A program made the translations under genes and the position numbers. Of a DNA stretch of 64,000 nucleotides, positions 26,439-35,473 are shown in pieces; position 1 is the first letter of the stretch; each line of letters starts with the position of its first letter. The stretch is from contig NZ_JDTK01000002.1 in NCBI RefSeq assembly GCF_000770925.1, positions 148,755 to 212,754 on the forward strand, written 5' to 3'. The notes under the pieces were generated by a model that was not told the DNA's origin, did no database searches, and saw nothing but the letters and a program-made list of their open reading frames with translations. The DNA is from Bifidobacterium ruminantium DSM 6489 (GTDB lineage Bacteria > Actinomycetota > Actinomycetes > Actinomycetales > Bifidobacteriaceae).

Positions 26439-28319
26439 TCAGATCACGCCGTATTCTTTGAGCAGCTTCGGCACATCCGTGGAATCCAGCTTCTTCAGGA
26501 CCTGCTTCAGCAGTGTCTTCTCGACGATATTGAGGTTCATGTCGGTGATCGGCTTGCCGTCGCGCAGCATCACCGTGGCGTTGAGCAGGTCGCGTATGTC
26601 GTAGACCGAGCCCCACACCTCGGGTACGCCGCGATCCACATCGCACAGTGTGTATACGGCCTCCATGCCGGTGCGCATCGAATATTCGGTGGTGAAGATC
26701 GTGTCGCGCGGGGTTTCCGCGAATTGGCCGAGGAACGCGAAGTTCACCGCGCCGTCCGGCACCACGTCGGGCCGGTCGCCGGCGGATCGTGGCATGAAGA
26801 ACGCGTCGATGTACGGCATCATCACTGGTATGGTGTTGGCGTGGTTGCTGGCCAGATCCTCGATCTTGTCGGTCGGCACGCCCATATGGTAGAGCCATTC
26901 GGCGCAAATCTCCTCGCCGGTGCATTCCCGCATCGGCTTCTTCACGTAATTGCCGGGCTTGTCCGGGAACAGGCCGTACACCCATACGCACAGCTGGTCC
27001 TTCGGCTGGTCCCGGAACTGCTGCTGGCGGTTGAGCGTCCAACTCATCAGCCAATTGGAATCCTCCACGGTGACGATGCCTCCCGTCACCACATGACCGG
27101 TGAACGGATCGCGCTTGCAGATCTTCTGGATGTACGGCGGAATCTCCATGTCAAGCGTGGTGACGGTGGCGCTCATCCACTTCGAATGCTCCGGATCGGA
27201 GCAGAACACGTCCGGGTGTCCGAAGCTTGGATCCTGTGCTGCGATGCGACGCCACATGTCCCATCCACCGCCGGGCTTGATGTCCGGCGTCCAAGCCGCG
27301 GCCGTGGTCTGCGAACCCATGGAGGAGTTCTCCACGCAGCCGCCGTTGGTGATGAACACCAGGTCATTATCGGTCAGGTCGATGCTGCGGGACGTGCCGT
27401 CGGCTTCGGTCAGGTCGATGCGCGTGGCCGCCTTCTTGGTCGGCGAGCTGTAGGGATTGCGTGGATAGGCACCGTATTCGGCCTGCTTCCTGAGAATCGT
27501 ATCCTGACCGGTTTCAGTGCGTTGACGCACGGGACCCATGCCTCCGCCGATGGCGAATGCGATGTTCTCCACCTTCACGTTGTAGTGGAACTGCACGCCG
27601 AAGCTTTCCAGATACTTGATCATCGGTAGGATCATCGACTCGTACTGGTTGTAGCGGGTGAAACGCAGCGCGCTGAAATCGGGCAGGCCGCCGATGTGGT
27701 GGATGTAACGGCGGATGTACAGCTTCATTTCCAATGCGCTATGCCAGTTCTCGAAGGCGAACATGGTGCGCCAGTACATCCAGAAGTTCGAATTGAACAC
27801 CTCGTCGTCGAAGAAGTCGGAAATCTTCTTGCCGTACAGCTCCTCGTCCGGCGTGAAGAACAGCTTCATGATCTCCATCGCGGCCTTGTCGGAAAGCGCA
27901 AACTTGCCGTTCGTGCCGCCGTCGGCGCCGCGGGCCTTGGTGGAGCGGCACAGCGAGAAGTTCGGATCCTCCTTGTTGAGCCAGTAGTACTCATCCAATA
28001 CGGAAACGCCCTCGGTCTCGATGGAGGGGATGGAACGGAACAGATCCCACATCACTTCGAAATGGTTGTCCATCTCACGTCCGCCGCGCATCACATAGCC
28101 CAGTCCCGGGATGTTCGCGCCATCGCAGGCGCCGCCGGGGATCGCGTCCTTCTCGAACACATGGATGTGGCTGCCGGGCATCTGCGCGTCGCGTACCAGA
28201 TAGCAGGCCGCGCTCAGGGCGGCAAGTCCGGTGCCGATGATGTAGGCGTTCTTGTCGTCGATTCCCTCGGGCTTCTTCGGCCGGGCGACCGCTTCGTAAT
28301 TGCCGTTGGAATAGTACAT
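26439..28319 (-). CDS. ohyA: Oleate hydratase (MCRA family)
   Basis: A 626-residue FAD enzyme adding water to the cis-9 double bond of oleate and linoleate, giving 10-hydroxy fatty acids, a detoxification activity described for bifidobacterial MCRA proteins. The FAD-binding Rossmann motif is AYIIGTGLAALSAACYLVRDA and the FEKDAIPGGACDGA segment follows (both shown in part by position, residues about 25-60). GYVMRGGREMDNHFE is the conserved hydratase signature. The start MYYSNGNYEA has a strong AAGGAGG 6 nt upstream; the in-frame upstream extension runs through repeat DNA. It is a single-gene transcript facing the phoU 3' end across a 319-bp gap. Confidence 0.95.
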   Translation of the reverse strand: MYYSNGNYEAVARPKKPEGIDDKNAYIIGTGLAALSAACYLVRDAQMPGSHIHVFEKDAIPGGACDGANIPGLGYVMRGGREMDNHFEVMWDLFRSIPSIETEGVSVLDEYYWLNKEDPNFSLCRSTKARGADGGTNGKFALSDKAAMEIMKLFFTPDEELYGKKISDFFDDEVFNSNFWMYWRTMFAFENWHSALEMKLYIRRYIHHIGGLPDFSALRFTRYNQYESMILPMIKYLESFGVQFHYNVKVENIAFAIGGGMGPVRQRTETGQDTILRKQAEYGAYPRNPYSSPTKKAATRIDLTEADGTSRSIDLTDNDLVFITNGGCVENSSMGSQTTAAAWTPDIKPGGGWDMWRRIAAQDPSFGHPDVFCSDPEHSKWMSATVTTLDMEIPPYIQKICKRDPFTGHVVTGGIVTVEDSNWLMSWTLNRQQQFRDQPKDQLCVWVYGLFPDKPGNYVKKPMRECTGEEICAEWLYHMGVPTDKIEDLASNHANTIPVMMPYIDAFFMPRSAGDRPDVVPDGAVNFAFLGQFAETPRDTIFTTEYSMRTGMEAVYTLCDVDRGVPEVWGSVYDIRDLLNATVMLRDGKPITDMNLNIVEKTLLKQVLKKLDSTDVPKLLKEYGVI

Positions 28320-28432
28320 GACTTCCTCCTTTGGACGTCGCTGGGCACTATTGTGCCGCGTCGTTGGGCGCAAGTATACGGGCATGAACTGGACGCGATG
28401 TCTAATTTTGTGGATGTCGGAGGAATTTCGCT

Positions 28433-28566
28433 TATAGGTGGCGGATTTCGCTTGTGTGCGAAAGTGATTTTGCCTATATGTGGCAGATTTTCTTTGCAAA
28501 AGGTTGTTCGGGGGTGAGAAATTTACCCCCTTGGGATGTTTTGTCCGAAGCTATCTGCCACATATA
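28433..28566. repeat. Four-box palindromic element, copy A
   Basis: Forward boxes TATAGGTGGCGG (28433, degenerate) and TATATGTGGCAG (28475) start exactly 42 bp apart; the reverse box CTGCCACATATA is at 28555-28566. The fourth box, expected near 28597, is not recognisable and the phoU hairpin occupies that place. Spacer text CGAAAGTGATTTT before the second box is shared with copy B. Confidence 0.8.
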
Positions 28567-28572
28567 AGCGAA

Positions 28573-28602
28573 ATGGGTGGCTTCCAAACGGAAACCACCC
28601 AT
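28573..28602 (-). terminator. Hairpin downstream of phoU
   Basis: Arms ATGGGTGGCTTCC (28573-28585) and GGAAACCACCCAT (28590-28602) pair with one mismatch around AAAC. It is 36 bp past the phoU stop; the following T content on the minus strand is modest. Confidence 0.65.
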
Positions 28603-28638
28603 CTCGTCAAGGAAAATGCAAGAAAAGGAGAGGCTCAA

Positions 28639-29319
28639 TCAGTCGATGTCGGTGCCTTCGTCGCGGGTCGGCTCCTTGGACGGGTCGAAGCCGGAGACGA
28701 TGAACACGACGCGACGGGCCGCGGAAACGGCGTGGTCGCCAAGACGCTCCATGAAACGGCCGATCAGCACCACGTCGATAAGCTGCTGGTTGGTGCCCGA
28801 CCAGGTTTCGGACTGCGCCAGTTCGAAGGTCTTCTTGTGCAGGGCGTCGAGCTTGTCGTCGTTGAGGATGATCTCCTCGGCCGTCTTGGTGTCGCGGTCG
28901 GAGAGCATGGAAGTCATCTGGTCGGCCACATTATCCAGGAACGCCTGCATTTCCGCGAACAGCGGCTGTGCCTCGGCCGGCAGTGGGGAGGCCGGATAGG
29001 TGCGGCGGGCCGCTTCGGCGATATGGCGGGCCAGATCGCCCATGCGCTCGAAGGTGGCGGCCAGACGCAGCGTGGAAACGACCACGCGCAGGTCGGTGGC
29101 CACCGGGCTCTGCTTGGCCAGCAGCTTCACGCACTGGTCGATGACGCTGGATTCGAGGGCGTCGATTTCGATGTCTCCGTCGATGACCGCCTGGGCCGCT
29201 TCGAGATTCTGGTTGATCAACGCGTCGCCGGCGCCGTTGATCGCCTTGCGGACGTCCTGCACCATGCGGTCGAGGTCATCGGCGACAGCCTTGAGCTCTT
29301 CGTTGAAAATAACGCGCAT
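28639..29319 (-). CDS. phoU: Phosphate transport system regulatory protein PhoU
   Basis: A 226-residue all-helical protein with two PhoU repeats (about 5-110 and 118-215). Each contains the metal-binding type motif: RLAATFERMGDLARHI in the first and GRFMERLGDHAVSAA in the second. PhoU represses the phosphate regulon through the PhoR kinase and Pst transporter. Start ATG 29319 (MRVIFNEELK) follows GAAAGG; an upstream ATG would add eight residues. The divergent neighbour at 29514 is a PhoR/SenX3-like protein, consistent with a phosphate-signalling unit, although no pst genes are in view. Confidence 0.95.
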   Translation of the reverse strand: MRVIFNEELKAVADDLDRMVQDVRKAINGAGDALINQNLEAAQAVIDGDIEIDALESSVIDQCVKLLAKQSPVATDLRVVVSTLRLAATFERMGDLARHIAEAARRTYPASPLPAEAQPLFAEMQAFLDNVADQMTSMLSDRDTKTAEEIILNDDKLDALHKKTFELAQSETWSGTNQQLIDVVLIGRFMERLGDHAVSAARRVVFIVSGFDPSKEPTRDEGTDID

Positions 29320-29513
29320 ATGCTTGCCTTTCAAATGCTTCACGTATGTTGGTATCAGGTTCGGATATAGCCTTTTCCAAGTGTATTAGGTAAACGGCGG
29401 CTCCGCATGCGTCGAACGTGTTGTTCCGTCAAAGTTCACCCGTGCGTTCACCCTGCGTTCACGAACGCGCGGAGCCGTCCACGGGCATGTCCGGATTATG
29501 CGAGAATGAAGGC

Positions 29514-30689
29514 ATGTTTGAATCCCTGAAGGCGTGGTGGGGCGATCTGACGCATCGCCGTGACGATGGCCGTGATGCTGGTGACGATACGTTGGATGAT
29601 GCGACGAACGCGTTGCTGTCCATTCTTCCGTTGGTCTCCATCGTGGTCGACGAGCATGACGAGGTGGTGCGCGCGCATCCCGACGCCTATGCCCTTGGCG
29701 TGGTGCGGGACGACGCCATTGCGGACGACACCGTGGCAAGGGCGGTGCACGAGGTGCGTTCCTACGGTGGCAAAAGGCAGTTCGATCTGACGACCACCAC
29801 ATTGCATTCGCCGAAGAAGGCGCCCAAGGCCGGCCGACCATCCGTTCGCGAGATGGCCAGACAGTCGCTGATGGGGCAATCGCAGGACAAACCCTCCACG
29901 TCGGTGTCCCGCCCGAACTGGTTGAAGGTGATCGTAGGCAGACTCAACGAACGGTTCGTGGTGGTGCTCGTCTCCGATGTGAGCGATACGGTCCGGTTCT
30001 CCCAGATGCGTGACTCCTTCATCGTCAACGTTTCCGAGCAGCTGCTCAAGCCGACGCAATCGTTGGAGGAGCTTGCGGACGCTTTGGAGAACGACAGCGC
30101 CGACAGGGAGGTCGTCAAGGAAAGCGCGGCCAAATTACGCCGATCCTGCGCCCACATGAAGCATATGGTGTCCGATCTGCTGCTGCTCATCAAAGCGCAG
30201 GAACCGATTCTGCCGACGTCCGACAATCGCATCAACGTCATGGAACAGGTGCAGGCCGTCGCCGACGCGCATCGACAGGCCGCGCGGCAGCGGGGAATCG
30301 ACATCGAGGTCAATGGCGACGGATCGCTGGAGGTCAATGGTGACGACGAGCAGATCCAAACCGCGATCGCGAAGCTGCTCGAGAATGCCATCTCCTACTC
30401 TCCGGATGGCAAGGGAGCGACCGTGTCCGTCAAGCCGGACGAGGATAGTTCGCAGGTGCTGATCAGTGTGATCGACCGCGGTTGCGGCATCGAAAGGAAG
30501 GAACAGAGCCGTATTTTCGAGCGGTTCTATCGTGGCGGCAATCAGAACGAGCGTTCCGTCGACGGCGTCGGATTGGGGCTTGCCATCGTCAAGCATGTGG
30601 CGTTGACCCATCATGGGTCGGCTTCCGTGTGGAGCGCTCCCGGACAGGGCAGCACGTTCACGTTGACGTTGCCTGCCGCCCGTGGTTAA
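29514..30689 (+). CDS. SenX3/PhoR-like sensor kinase lacking the phospho-acceptor His
   Basis: A 391-residue cytosolic or peripherally attached kinase-like protein. A PAS-like region (about 35-160) precedes the dimerisation helix RDSFIVNVSEQLLKP, where the expected NVSHELKTP has Glu (E175) in place of His. The ATPase domain looks intact: N-box LLENAISYSP (N291), G1 DRGCGIE (321-327), F-box IFERFYRG and G2 GVGLGLAIV (351-359). No response regulator is adjacent. It is divergent from phoU, the position of SenX3/PhoR genes. GAGAAT ends 6 nt before the ATG (leaderless). It may act as a non-phosphorylating scaffold or phosphatase. Confidence 0.88.
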   Translation: MFESLKAWWGDLTHRRDDGRDAGDDTLDDATNALLSILPLVSIVVDEHDEVVRAHPDAYALGVVRDDAIADDTVARAVHEVRSYGGKRQFDLTTTTLHSPKKAPKAGRPSVREMARQSLMGQSQDKPSTSVSRPNWLKVIVGRLNERFVVVLVSDVSDTVRFSQMRDSFIVNVSEQLLKPTQSLEELADALENDSADREVVKESAAKLRRSCAHMKHMVSDLLLLIKAQEPILPTSDNRINVMEQVQAVADAHRQAARQRGIDIEVNGDGSLEVNGDDEQIQTAIAKLLENAISYSPDGKGATVSVKPDEDSSQVLISVIDRGCGIERKEQSRIFERFYRGGNQNERSVDGVGLGLAIVKHVALTHHGSASVWSAPGQGSTFTLTLPAARG

Positions 30690-30714
30690 AGGGTGATGGA
30701 AGGTCGAGGAAATG

Positions 30715-30766
30715 CGATTGTGCCGCTTGCCGTGGTGTTCGACAGGCGGCACAATCGGTTCTTTTT
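30715..30766. terminator. Bidirectional terminator between convergent genes
   Basis: A 12-bp perfect stem CGATTGTGCCGC/GCGGCACAATCG (30715-30726/30746-30757) followed by a T-rich tail, between the sensor kinase and the DUF2530-like gene. Confidence 0.85.
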
Positions 30767-30804
30767 CGCGTTCGGCTGAACTTCCGGTCGGCCGAACAGA
30801 GGAA

Positions 30805-31065
30805 TCATTCTCCGAGTCGGCGGTAGTCCCACCGGTCGAAATGCTCCCAGACCAGCATGAGTACGCCGACTACCGTGCCGGCGGCGCACATGGTCTGCGC
30901 GCGTTCCGCATTGATTCCGATGGCCAGCAGGATCATGCAGACCTCCAAGGCGATGGCCCACAAGGCGGTGCCGAATGTGAACACCTTCCGCAGATCGACG
31001 CGGACCGGTTTCGGGGATGGCTTGCGTACACTCGGGTCGATGATCGGAGCGAGTTTCAGTTTCAT
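30805..31065 (-). CDS. Small membrane protein, DUF2530-like
   Basis: An 86-residue protein with two hydrophobic segments (about 29-48 and 58-73: FTFGTALWAIALEVCMILL and AAGTVVGVLMLVW) ending WEHFDRWDYRRLGE. It resembles actinobacterial DUF2530 proteins (VGTALWALA...). It begins 24 bp after serC on the same strand and is probably cotranscribed. Function unknown. Confidence 0.75.
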   Translation of the reverse strand: MKLKLAPIIDPSVRKPSPKPVRVDLRKVFTFGTALWAIALEVCMILLAIGINAERAQTMCAAGTVVGVLMLVWEHFDRWDYRRLGE

Positions 31066-31089
31066 GGGAGTCTCACCTCGCGTTTCGGG

Positions 31090-32232
31090 TCACAGATGCT
31101 CGACCACGTAATCGACGCACTTCGTGAGCGCCTCGACATCGCTTGGCTCCACCGAAGGGAACACGCCGATGCGCAGCTGGTTGCGGCCGAGCTTGCGATA
31201 GCCGTTGGTATCTACGATGCCGTTCTCGCGCAGTGCCGCGACCACTTGGGATGCGTTGACGTTCTCGTCGAGGTCGATGGTGACCACGGCGTTGGAACGC
31301 GCGTTCTTGTCGGAGACGAAGGGCTGCGCGTAGTCGGATTTCTCCGCCCACTGATACAGCAGGGACGCGGAACGGGCGCAGCGCGCCGTGGCCCAGGCAA
31401 GTCCGCCGTTGTCGTTGAGCCAGCGCACTTGGCTCTCCAGCATGACCAGTGTGGCCACTGCCGGAGTGTTCAGTGTCTGGTCCTTCCGGGAGTTCTCGAT
31501 GGCGGAGGTCAGGGAGAGGAACGGAGGGATCCAACGGCGTGCGCCCGGCAGTTTGACGCTTTTTGCGATGCCGTAGGCGCGGTCGATTGCGGCGGGGGAG
31601 AGCACGGCGATCCACAGGCCGCCGTCGGAGCCGAACGCCTTCTGCGGGGAGAAGTAGTAGGCGTCGGTCTGGCTGATGTCCACGTCAAGCGCGCCGGCGC
31701 CGCTGGTGGCGTCGATGAGGGTCAGTGCGCCCTGTTCCTTGGAACCTTCGATGCGCTTGACCGGGGCCGCCACGCCGGTGGAGGTCTCGTTGTGCGCCCA
31801 GCAGTAGGCGTCCACATATTCGGTGAGTTCCGGCAGACGATACGTGCCCGGCTCGCCTTCGAAGATCTCCGGATCCTCGAGGAAGGGCGCGGACTGCGCG
31901 GATTTGGCGAACTTCGCGCTGAAGGAGCCGTATGCGCCGAATGCGGCCTTGCGGGTGATGAGCGAGGCGCAGGCGATGTCCCAGAACGCGCTGGCGCCGC
32001 CGTTGCCGAGAACCACCTCATAGCCGTCGGGGATATGGAAGAAGTCCGACAGTCCCTCTCGGATGGAGCCGACCACCTGCTTGACCGGGGTCTGGCGGTG
32101 GGAGGTTCCCAGGAGATTGCGCGCGCCCGCGTCGAGCGCCTGGATCTGCTCCGGGCGGATCTTGCTCGGTCCCGAGCCGAAGCGTCCGTCCTCGGGAAGC
32201 AAATCGGAAGGAATGTTCATGGTGTTCGTCAT
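31090..32232 (-). CDS. serC: Phosphoserine aminotransferase
   Basis: A 380-residue class V PLP aminotransferase converting 3-phosphohydroxypyruvate and glutamate to phosphoserine, for serine and pyridoxal synthesis. The start FGSGPSKIRPEQ and LLGTSHRQTPVKQVV bind substrate phosphate, WAHNETSTGV and LIDATSGAGALDVD lie in the active site, and the Schiff-base Lys is in YFSPQKAFGSDGG. This is the actinobacterial SerC subtype. TACCCT ends 8 nt before ATG 32232 with no Shine-Dalgarno (leaderless). Confidence 0.96.
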   Translation of the reverse strand: MTNTMNIPSDLLPEDGRFGSGPSKIRPEQIQALDAGARNLLGTSHRQTPVKQVVGSIREGLSDFFHIPDGYEVVLGNGGASAFWDIACASLITRKAAFGAYGSFSAKFAKSAQSAPFLEDPEIFEGEPGTYRLPELTEYVDAYCWAHNETSTGVAAPVKRIEGSKEQGALTLIDATSGAGALDVDISQTDAYYFSPQKAFGSDGGLWIAVLSPAAIDRAYGIAKSVKLPGARRWIPPFLSLTSAIENSRKDQTLNTPAVATLVMLESQVRWLNDNGGLAWATARCARSASLLYQWAEKSDYAQPFVSDKNARSNAVVTIDLDENVNASQVVAALRENGIVDTNGYRKLGRNQLRIGVFPSVEPSDVEALTKCVDYVVEHL

Positions 32233-32470
32233 GGTTCCATAGGGTAGTCAGATGGTCGGATTGCATGACGGCTCGTTCATTTTCCGGCCTTTCCGTCATG
32301 GAATGCGGGAAAATGCTGGGGATGCGATCTGGCGATACGGGGAGCAATGTGGGGAATATGGCTCGATGCTAATCCCTATGTCGGTGTAGCCTGTGGTATT
32401 GTGTGACGGTTCTGTAATTGCACGGCCATAAGTTGATGCGATTTCTTAATCCGCAAGGAGTGATTGATAT

Positions 32471-33406
32471 ATGAGACATGCGGCGCATAAGGCTGCCAAG
32501 GCTTCGAGCGCGCGTTTCAGCGTTTCCAAGGCGCTGTTCACGTCCAGCCGCGGTTCCCATACTGCCAAGGCGGTGCGCATGGCGCAGCTGGCGGATGGCG
32601 GCGCAGTGGTGGGTCTTGCTCCTGAAGTGGCGGAAAAGCTCAACGAAGTCGCTCCGATGAGCCGCCGTGCCATGCGTGAGGCCGCCAAAGCAGCTTCCCG
32701 CAAATCCACGCTGGTCACATCCGCGTCCCTAGCCGCTCTCGTCGGCACCGCGGCGACCGCTCTGGCATTCAGCCAGCAGAACGCCTCCCGTCTGGTGATT
32801 GCGGACGATGGCGTCGAGACCACGCAGATCAAACGAGTGTCGGATGGCGCGGCCTCCCGTTCCGAGGACCGTACCGCGCTCAAGGAATCCTCGACCAGCA
32901 ACAACGGCGGATGGCAGCTGGGCGAGACTAGCGCCTCCATGGATGCCAACCTGTTGTCCAAGTCTCTCGCTGACAATCCGAACGTTGCCGTGCTAATGGA
33001 TCAGGACAGCTCGGTTCTGCCCGCAGGTTTCAATCCGAACCATGCCACCGGCGAGGATGGCGGCAGCTATCCGTACGGCCAGTGCACTTGGTGGGCCTAC
33101 ACCCGTAGGCACCAGCTGGGATTGCCGGTCGGAAGCCATTTCGGCAATGCCCGCGATTGGGGCGCGTCCGCGAAGGCTTTGGGCTATTGGGTGGACGGCA
33201 CCCCTCGCCATGTTGGCGACATCATCGTGTTCGCTCCGGGGCAGCAGGGCGCGGACGCCGATTACGGGCATGTGGCGATTGTCGAGAAGATCAATGCCGA
33301 CGGATCCATCGAGATTTCGGAATCGAATGTGAAGGGTCTTGGCGTGATCTCCAACAGATCCTTCAGCGCGGACGACGCGTCGAAACTGACCTACATTCAC
33401 TACTGA
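32471..33406 (+). CDS. CHAP-domain cell-wall hydrolase
   Basis: A 311-residue protein. A basic N-terminal tail of about 78 residues rich in Ala, Lys and Ser precedes a membrane segment (about 81-100: LVTSASLAALVGTAATALAF), then a Ser/Thr-rich spacer and a CHAP domain (about 190-311). The catalytic triad candidates are C205 in YGQCTWWAY, H267 in YGHVAIVE and E284 in EISESN. CHAP domains are NlpC/P60-related amidases or endopeptidases that cut peptidoglycan, often in cell separation. AAGGAG lies 10 nt before ATG 32471. It is followed by a second wall hydrolase gene. Confidence 0.9.
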   Translation: MRHAAHKAAKASSARFSVSKALFTSSRGSHTAKAVRMAQLADGGAVVGLAPEVAEKLNEVAPMSRRAMREAAKAASRKSTLVTSASLAALVGTAATALAFSQQNASRLVIADDGVETTQIKRVSDGAASRSEDRTALKESSTSNNGGWQLGETSASMDANLLSKSLADNPNVAVLMDQDSSVLPAGFNPNHATGEDGGSYPYGQCTWWAYTRRHQLGLPVGSHFGNARDWGASAKALGYWVDGTPRHVGDIIVFAPGQQGADADYGHVAIVEKINADGSIEISESNVKGLGVISNRSFSADDASKLTYIHY

Positions 33407-33481
33407 GCATCCACTACTGGATCGTCGGTCATATCAATGGTCCACCGTCTCTGTATGGGGGATGCGGTATCATCGACGGTG

Positions 33482-34249
33482 ATGAAGAGCATTAAATTAT
33501 TTCCTTTGATTACTGTGCTCGCCGCGACTTCTTTTGCTTTCGTCGGCGTGGCTCCTACCGCTATTGCCGCAAGTGACGCGACGCGGCAGGAAGCCGTCGT
33601 CGCAACCCGTTCCTTCCCGAAGACCAACGCCGTGAAGAAGAACATCCTCGCGGAATCCACATCCACCCAGGTCGAATCCGGCTCGGATTGGGGCGGAGTG
33701 GAAAGCCTGAACGTTCCGCAGACGAAGTCCCAGGCTGAGAAGGATCAGGAAGCGGCCGATAAGAAGGCCCAGGAAGAGGAGCAGGCTCGAGCTCAAGCGC
33801 AAGCCCAGTCCCAGGCCGCGAACCGTTCCGAAAGCCGTACCGCTTTGAACACGGGATCCGGCACCGCGTCCTCGACCACCAGCATCCCTGCTCCGCCGGC
33901 CACCGCCACGGGTCAGGCCCTTGCCCAGTACGCGCTTCAATTCCAGGGCTATCCGTATGTTGCAGGAGGCAATCAGCCGTCCGGCTGGGATTGCTCCGGT
34001 TTCGTGCAGTGGGTGTTCTCCCAGTTCGGTGTGAGCCTGCCCCATTATTCCGGCGCGCAGATGAGCGTCGGCTCTCCGGTGGGCAGCATCGCGGATGCCG
34101 CTCCTGGAGACATCATCGTCAATTCGCATCACGCCGCCATCTATATCGGCAACGGCATGGTCATCAACGCGTTGGATCCCGCGCAGGGAACCCAGGTCAC
34201 TTCGTTGGCGGTGTTCACCAGCAGCTATGTGATTCGTCGCGTGCTGTGA
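33482..34249 (+). CDS. Secreted NlpC/P60 endopeptidase
   Basis: A 255-residue secreted protein with a signal peptide (MKSIKLFPLITVLAATSFAF, cleavage near AIAA-SD at about 30). A charged Gln/Ala/Lys region (80-115) that may form a coiled coil and a Ser/Thr linker precede the C-terminal NlpC/P60 domain with C171 in GWDCSGFVQW and H217 in NSHHAAIYIG. The family cleaves D-Glu-mDAP or equivalent bonds in peptidoglycan stem peptides. The start at 33482 has TATCAT 8 nt upstream (leaderless); an in-frame ATG at 33437 would spoil the signal peptide. Confidence 0.93.
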   Translation: MKSIKLFPLITVLAATSFAFVGVAPTAIAASDATRQEAVVATRSFPKTNAVKKNILAESTSTQVESGSDWGGVESLNVPQTKSQAEKDQEAADKKAQEEEQARAQAQAQSQAANRSESRTALNTGSGTASSTTSIPAPPATATGQALAQYALQFQGYPYVAGGNQPSGWDCSGFVQWVFSQFGVSLPHYSGAQMSVGSPVGSIADAAPGDIIVNSHHAAIYIGNGMVINALDPAQGTQVTSLAVFTSSYVIRRVL

Positions 34250-34264
34250 ATCGGCTTTGCGCTG

Positions 34265-34296
34265 AAGGCGTATCCCACATGGGATACGCCTTTTTC
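34265..34296 (+). terminator. Intrinsic terminator after the NlpC/P60 gene
   Basis: Arms AAGGCGTATCCC (34265-34276) and GGGATACGCCTT (34281-34292) with a short loop, followed by T. Confidence 0.9.
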
Positions 34297-34405
34297 GTTT
34301 GGTTTTCTCCGCGTCGCTACGCGCGAACCGCATGTCGCGCGGTATTGTGGAACGTAGGTGCAACGCACAGTCGCGTTGCCGCGATGTGATTCAAGGAGGT
34401 CGCTC

Positions 34406-35440
34406 ATGATTAATGACAAGGCAATCCTCGTTGGTGTTGATGGATCCCACGCCAGCTATAAAGCTACGTGGTGGGCAGCGAATTATGCGAAGCATGCCGG
34501 ACTGACGCTGCAGATCGTCTGCGCGTACTCGTTGCCAAGCTATGCTGCGGTCTCGTTCGATGCCACATACACGGCCATGGGGGATGACAACGCGGCCCAT
34601 AACGACGCCCAGGAGATTCTGTCGAAGGCCAAGGCCATTGCCGGCGAGCAGGGTGTCGAAGCATCGACGCTGATCGTCACGGGAGACCCGGCATCCGTGT
34701 TCGTCGAACTGTCCCGCAACTACAACCTCATCGTCATCGGCAACCGTGGCAAGGGCGGTCTGGCCGAGCGCCTGCTGGGCACCACCAGCTCCAGCCTGCC
34801 GGCTTATGCGTATTGCCCCATCGTCGTGGTGCCGTATACCGACGACGAAGGCAACCTGATGCATCTGAACAACACCATCACCAAAGTCGCCGTCGGCTCC
34901 GACGAATCCAAGTGGGGTCTGAAGGCTCTGGAGATCGCCGCCGCGTTCGCCGATTCCTGGGGCGCCGAGCTGGATGTCATCTCCGCGGTGCCCAACATGA
35001 AGGGTTCTGAGGATGAGGGCGTCATGGTCTCCTACAAGGAGGATCTCGACGTGCGCATCAAGCCGTTCGAGGAGGCCCATCCGAACCTCAAGATCAACAA
35101 GCAGATCGTGCCGGGGCCGGCTATCGGAGCGCTGACCAAGGCCAGCTTCGATCACGACGTGGTCGTGGTCGGCTCCCGTGGCCGTGGCGGCTTCACCGGC
35201 TTGCTACTCGGCTCCACCAGCCAGGGTCTGCTGCAGCACGCGGCCGGTCCGGTGTATGTGGTGCCTCGCAAGTATGTGGAGGCCGCGGAAAGCCGTCTCG
35301 ACACCACGCCGAGCTCGCCTGCCGACATCAAGCCGAAGGCGATCGACGAGATCAAGGGCGTCGAGGAGGTGCCGGTCAAGAAGGCCGAGCCGGAAGTCGC
35401 CGAAGCCATCGAGACGAAGATCGATCCGGAACGTCAGTGA
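34406..35440 (+). CDS. Tandem universal stress protein
   Basis: A 344-residue protein with two Usp domains (about 5-145 and 165-290). The first has ILVGVDGSHAS and the nucleotide-binding GNRGKGGLAERLLGTTS; the second has KVAVGSDESKWG and GSRGRGGFTGLLLGSTS. Both match the ATP-binding G2xG9xGS/T layout, so binding of ATP is likely. An acidic/basic tail of about 50 residues follows. Start ATG 34406 is behind a perfect AAGGAGG. Involved in stress or dormancy responses in actinobacteria; the specific role is unknown. Confidence 0.93.
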   Translation: MINDKAILVGVDGSHASYKATWWAANYAKHAGLTLQIVCAYSLPSYAAVSFDATYTAMGDDNAAHNDAQEILSKAKAIAGEQGVEASTLIVTGDPASVFVELSRNYNLIVIGNRGKGGLAERLLGTTSSSLPAYAYCPIVVVPYTDDEGNLMHLNNTITKVAVGSDESKWGLKALEIAAAFADSWGAELDVISAVPNMKGSEDEGVMVSYKEDLDVRIKPFEEAHPNLKINKQIVPGPAIGALTKASFDHDVVVVGSRGRGGFTGLLLGSTSQGLLQHAAGPVYVVPRKYVEAAESRLDTTPSSPADIKPKAIDEIKGVEEVPVKKAEPEVAEAIETKIDPERQ

Positions 35441-35473
35441 CATCGCGGTAATCGCCTGATAATCACAGAAAAA

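Larger units (their letters stand above)
28320..28638. other. AT-rich gap between ohyA and phoU
   Basis: This region contains the ohyA Shine-Dalgarno and promoter on the minus strand, the box element A (28433-28566) and the phoU 3' hairpin. There is no open frame worth calling. Confidence 0.6.
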
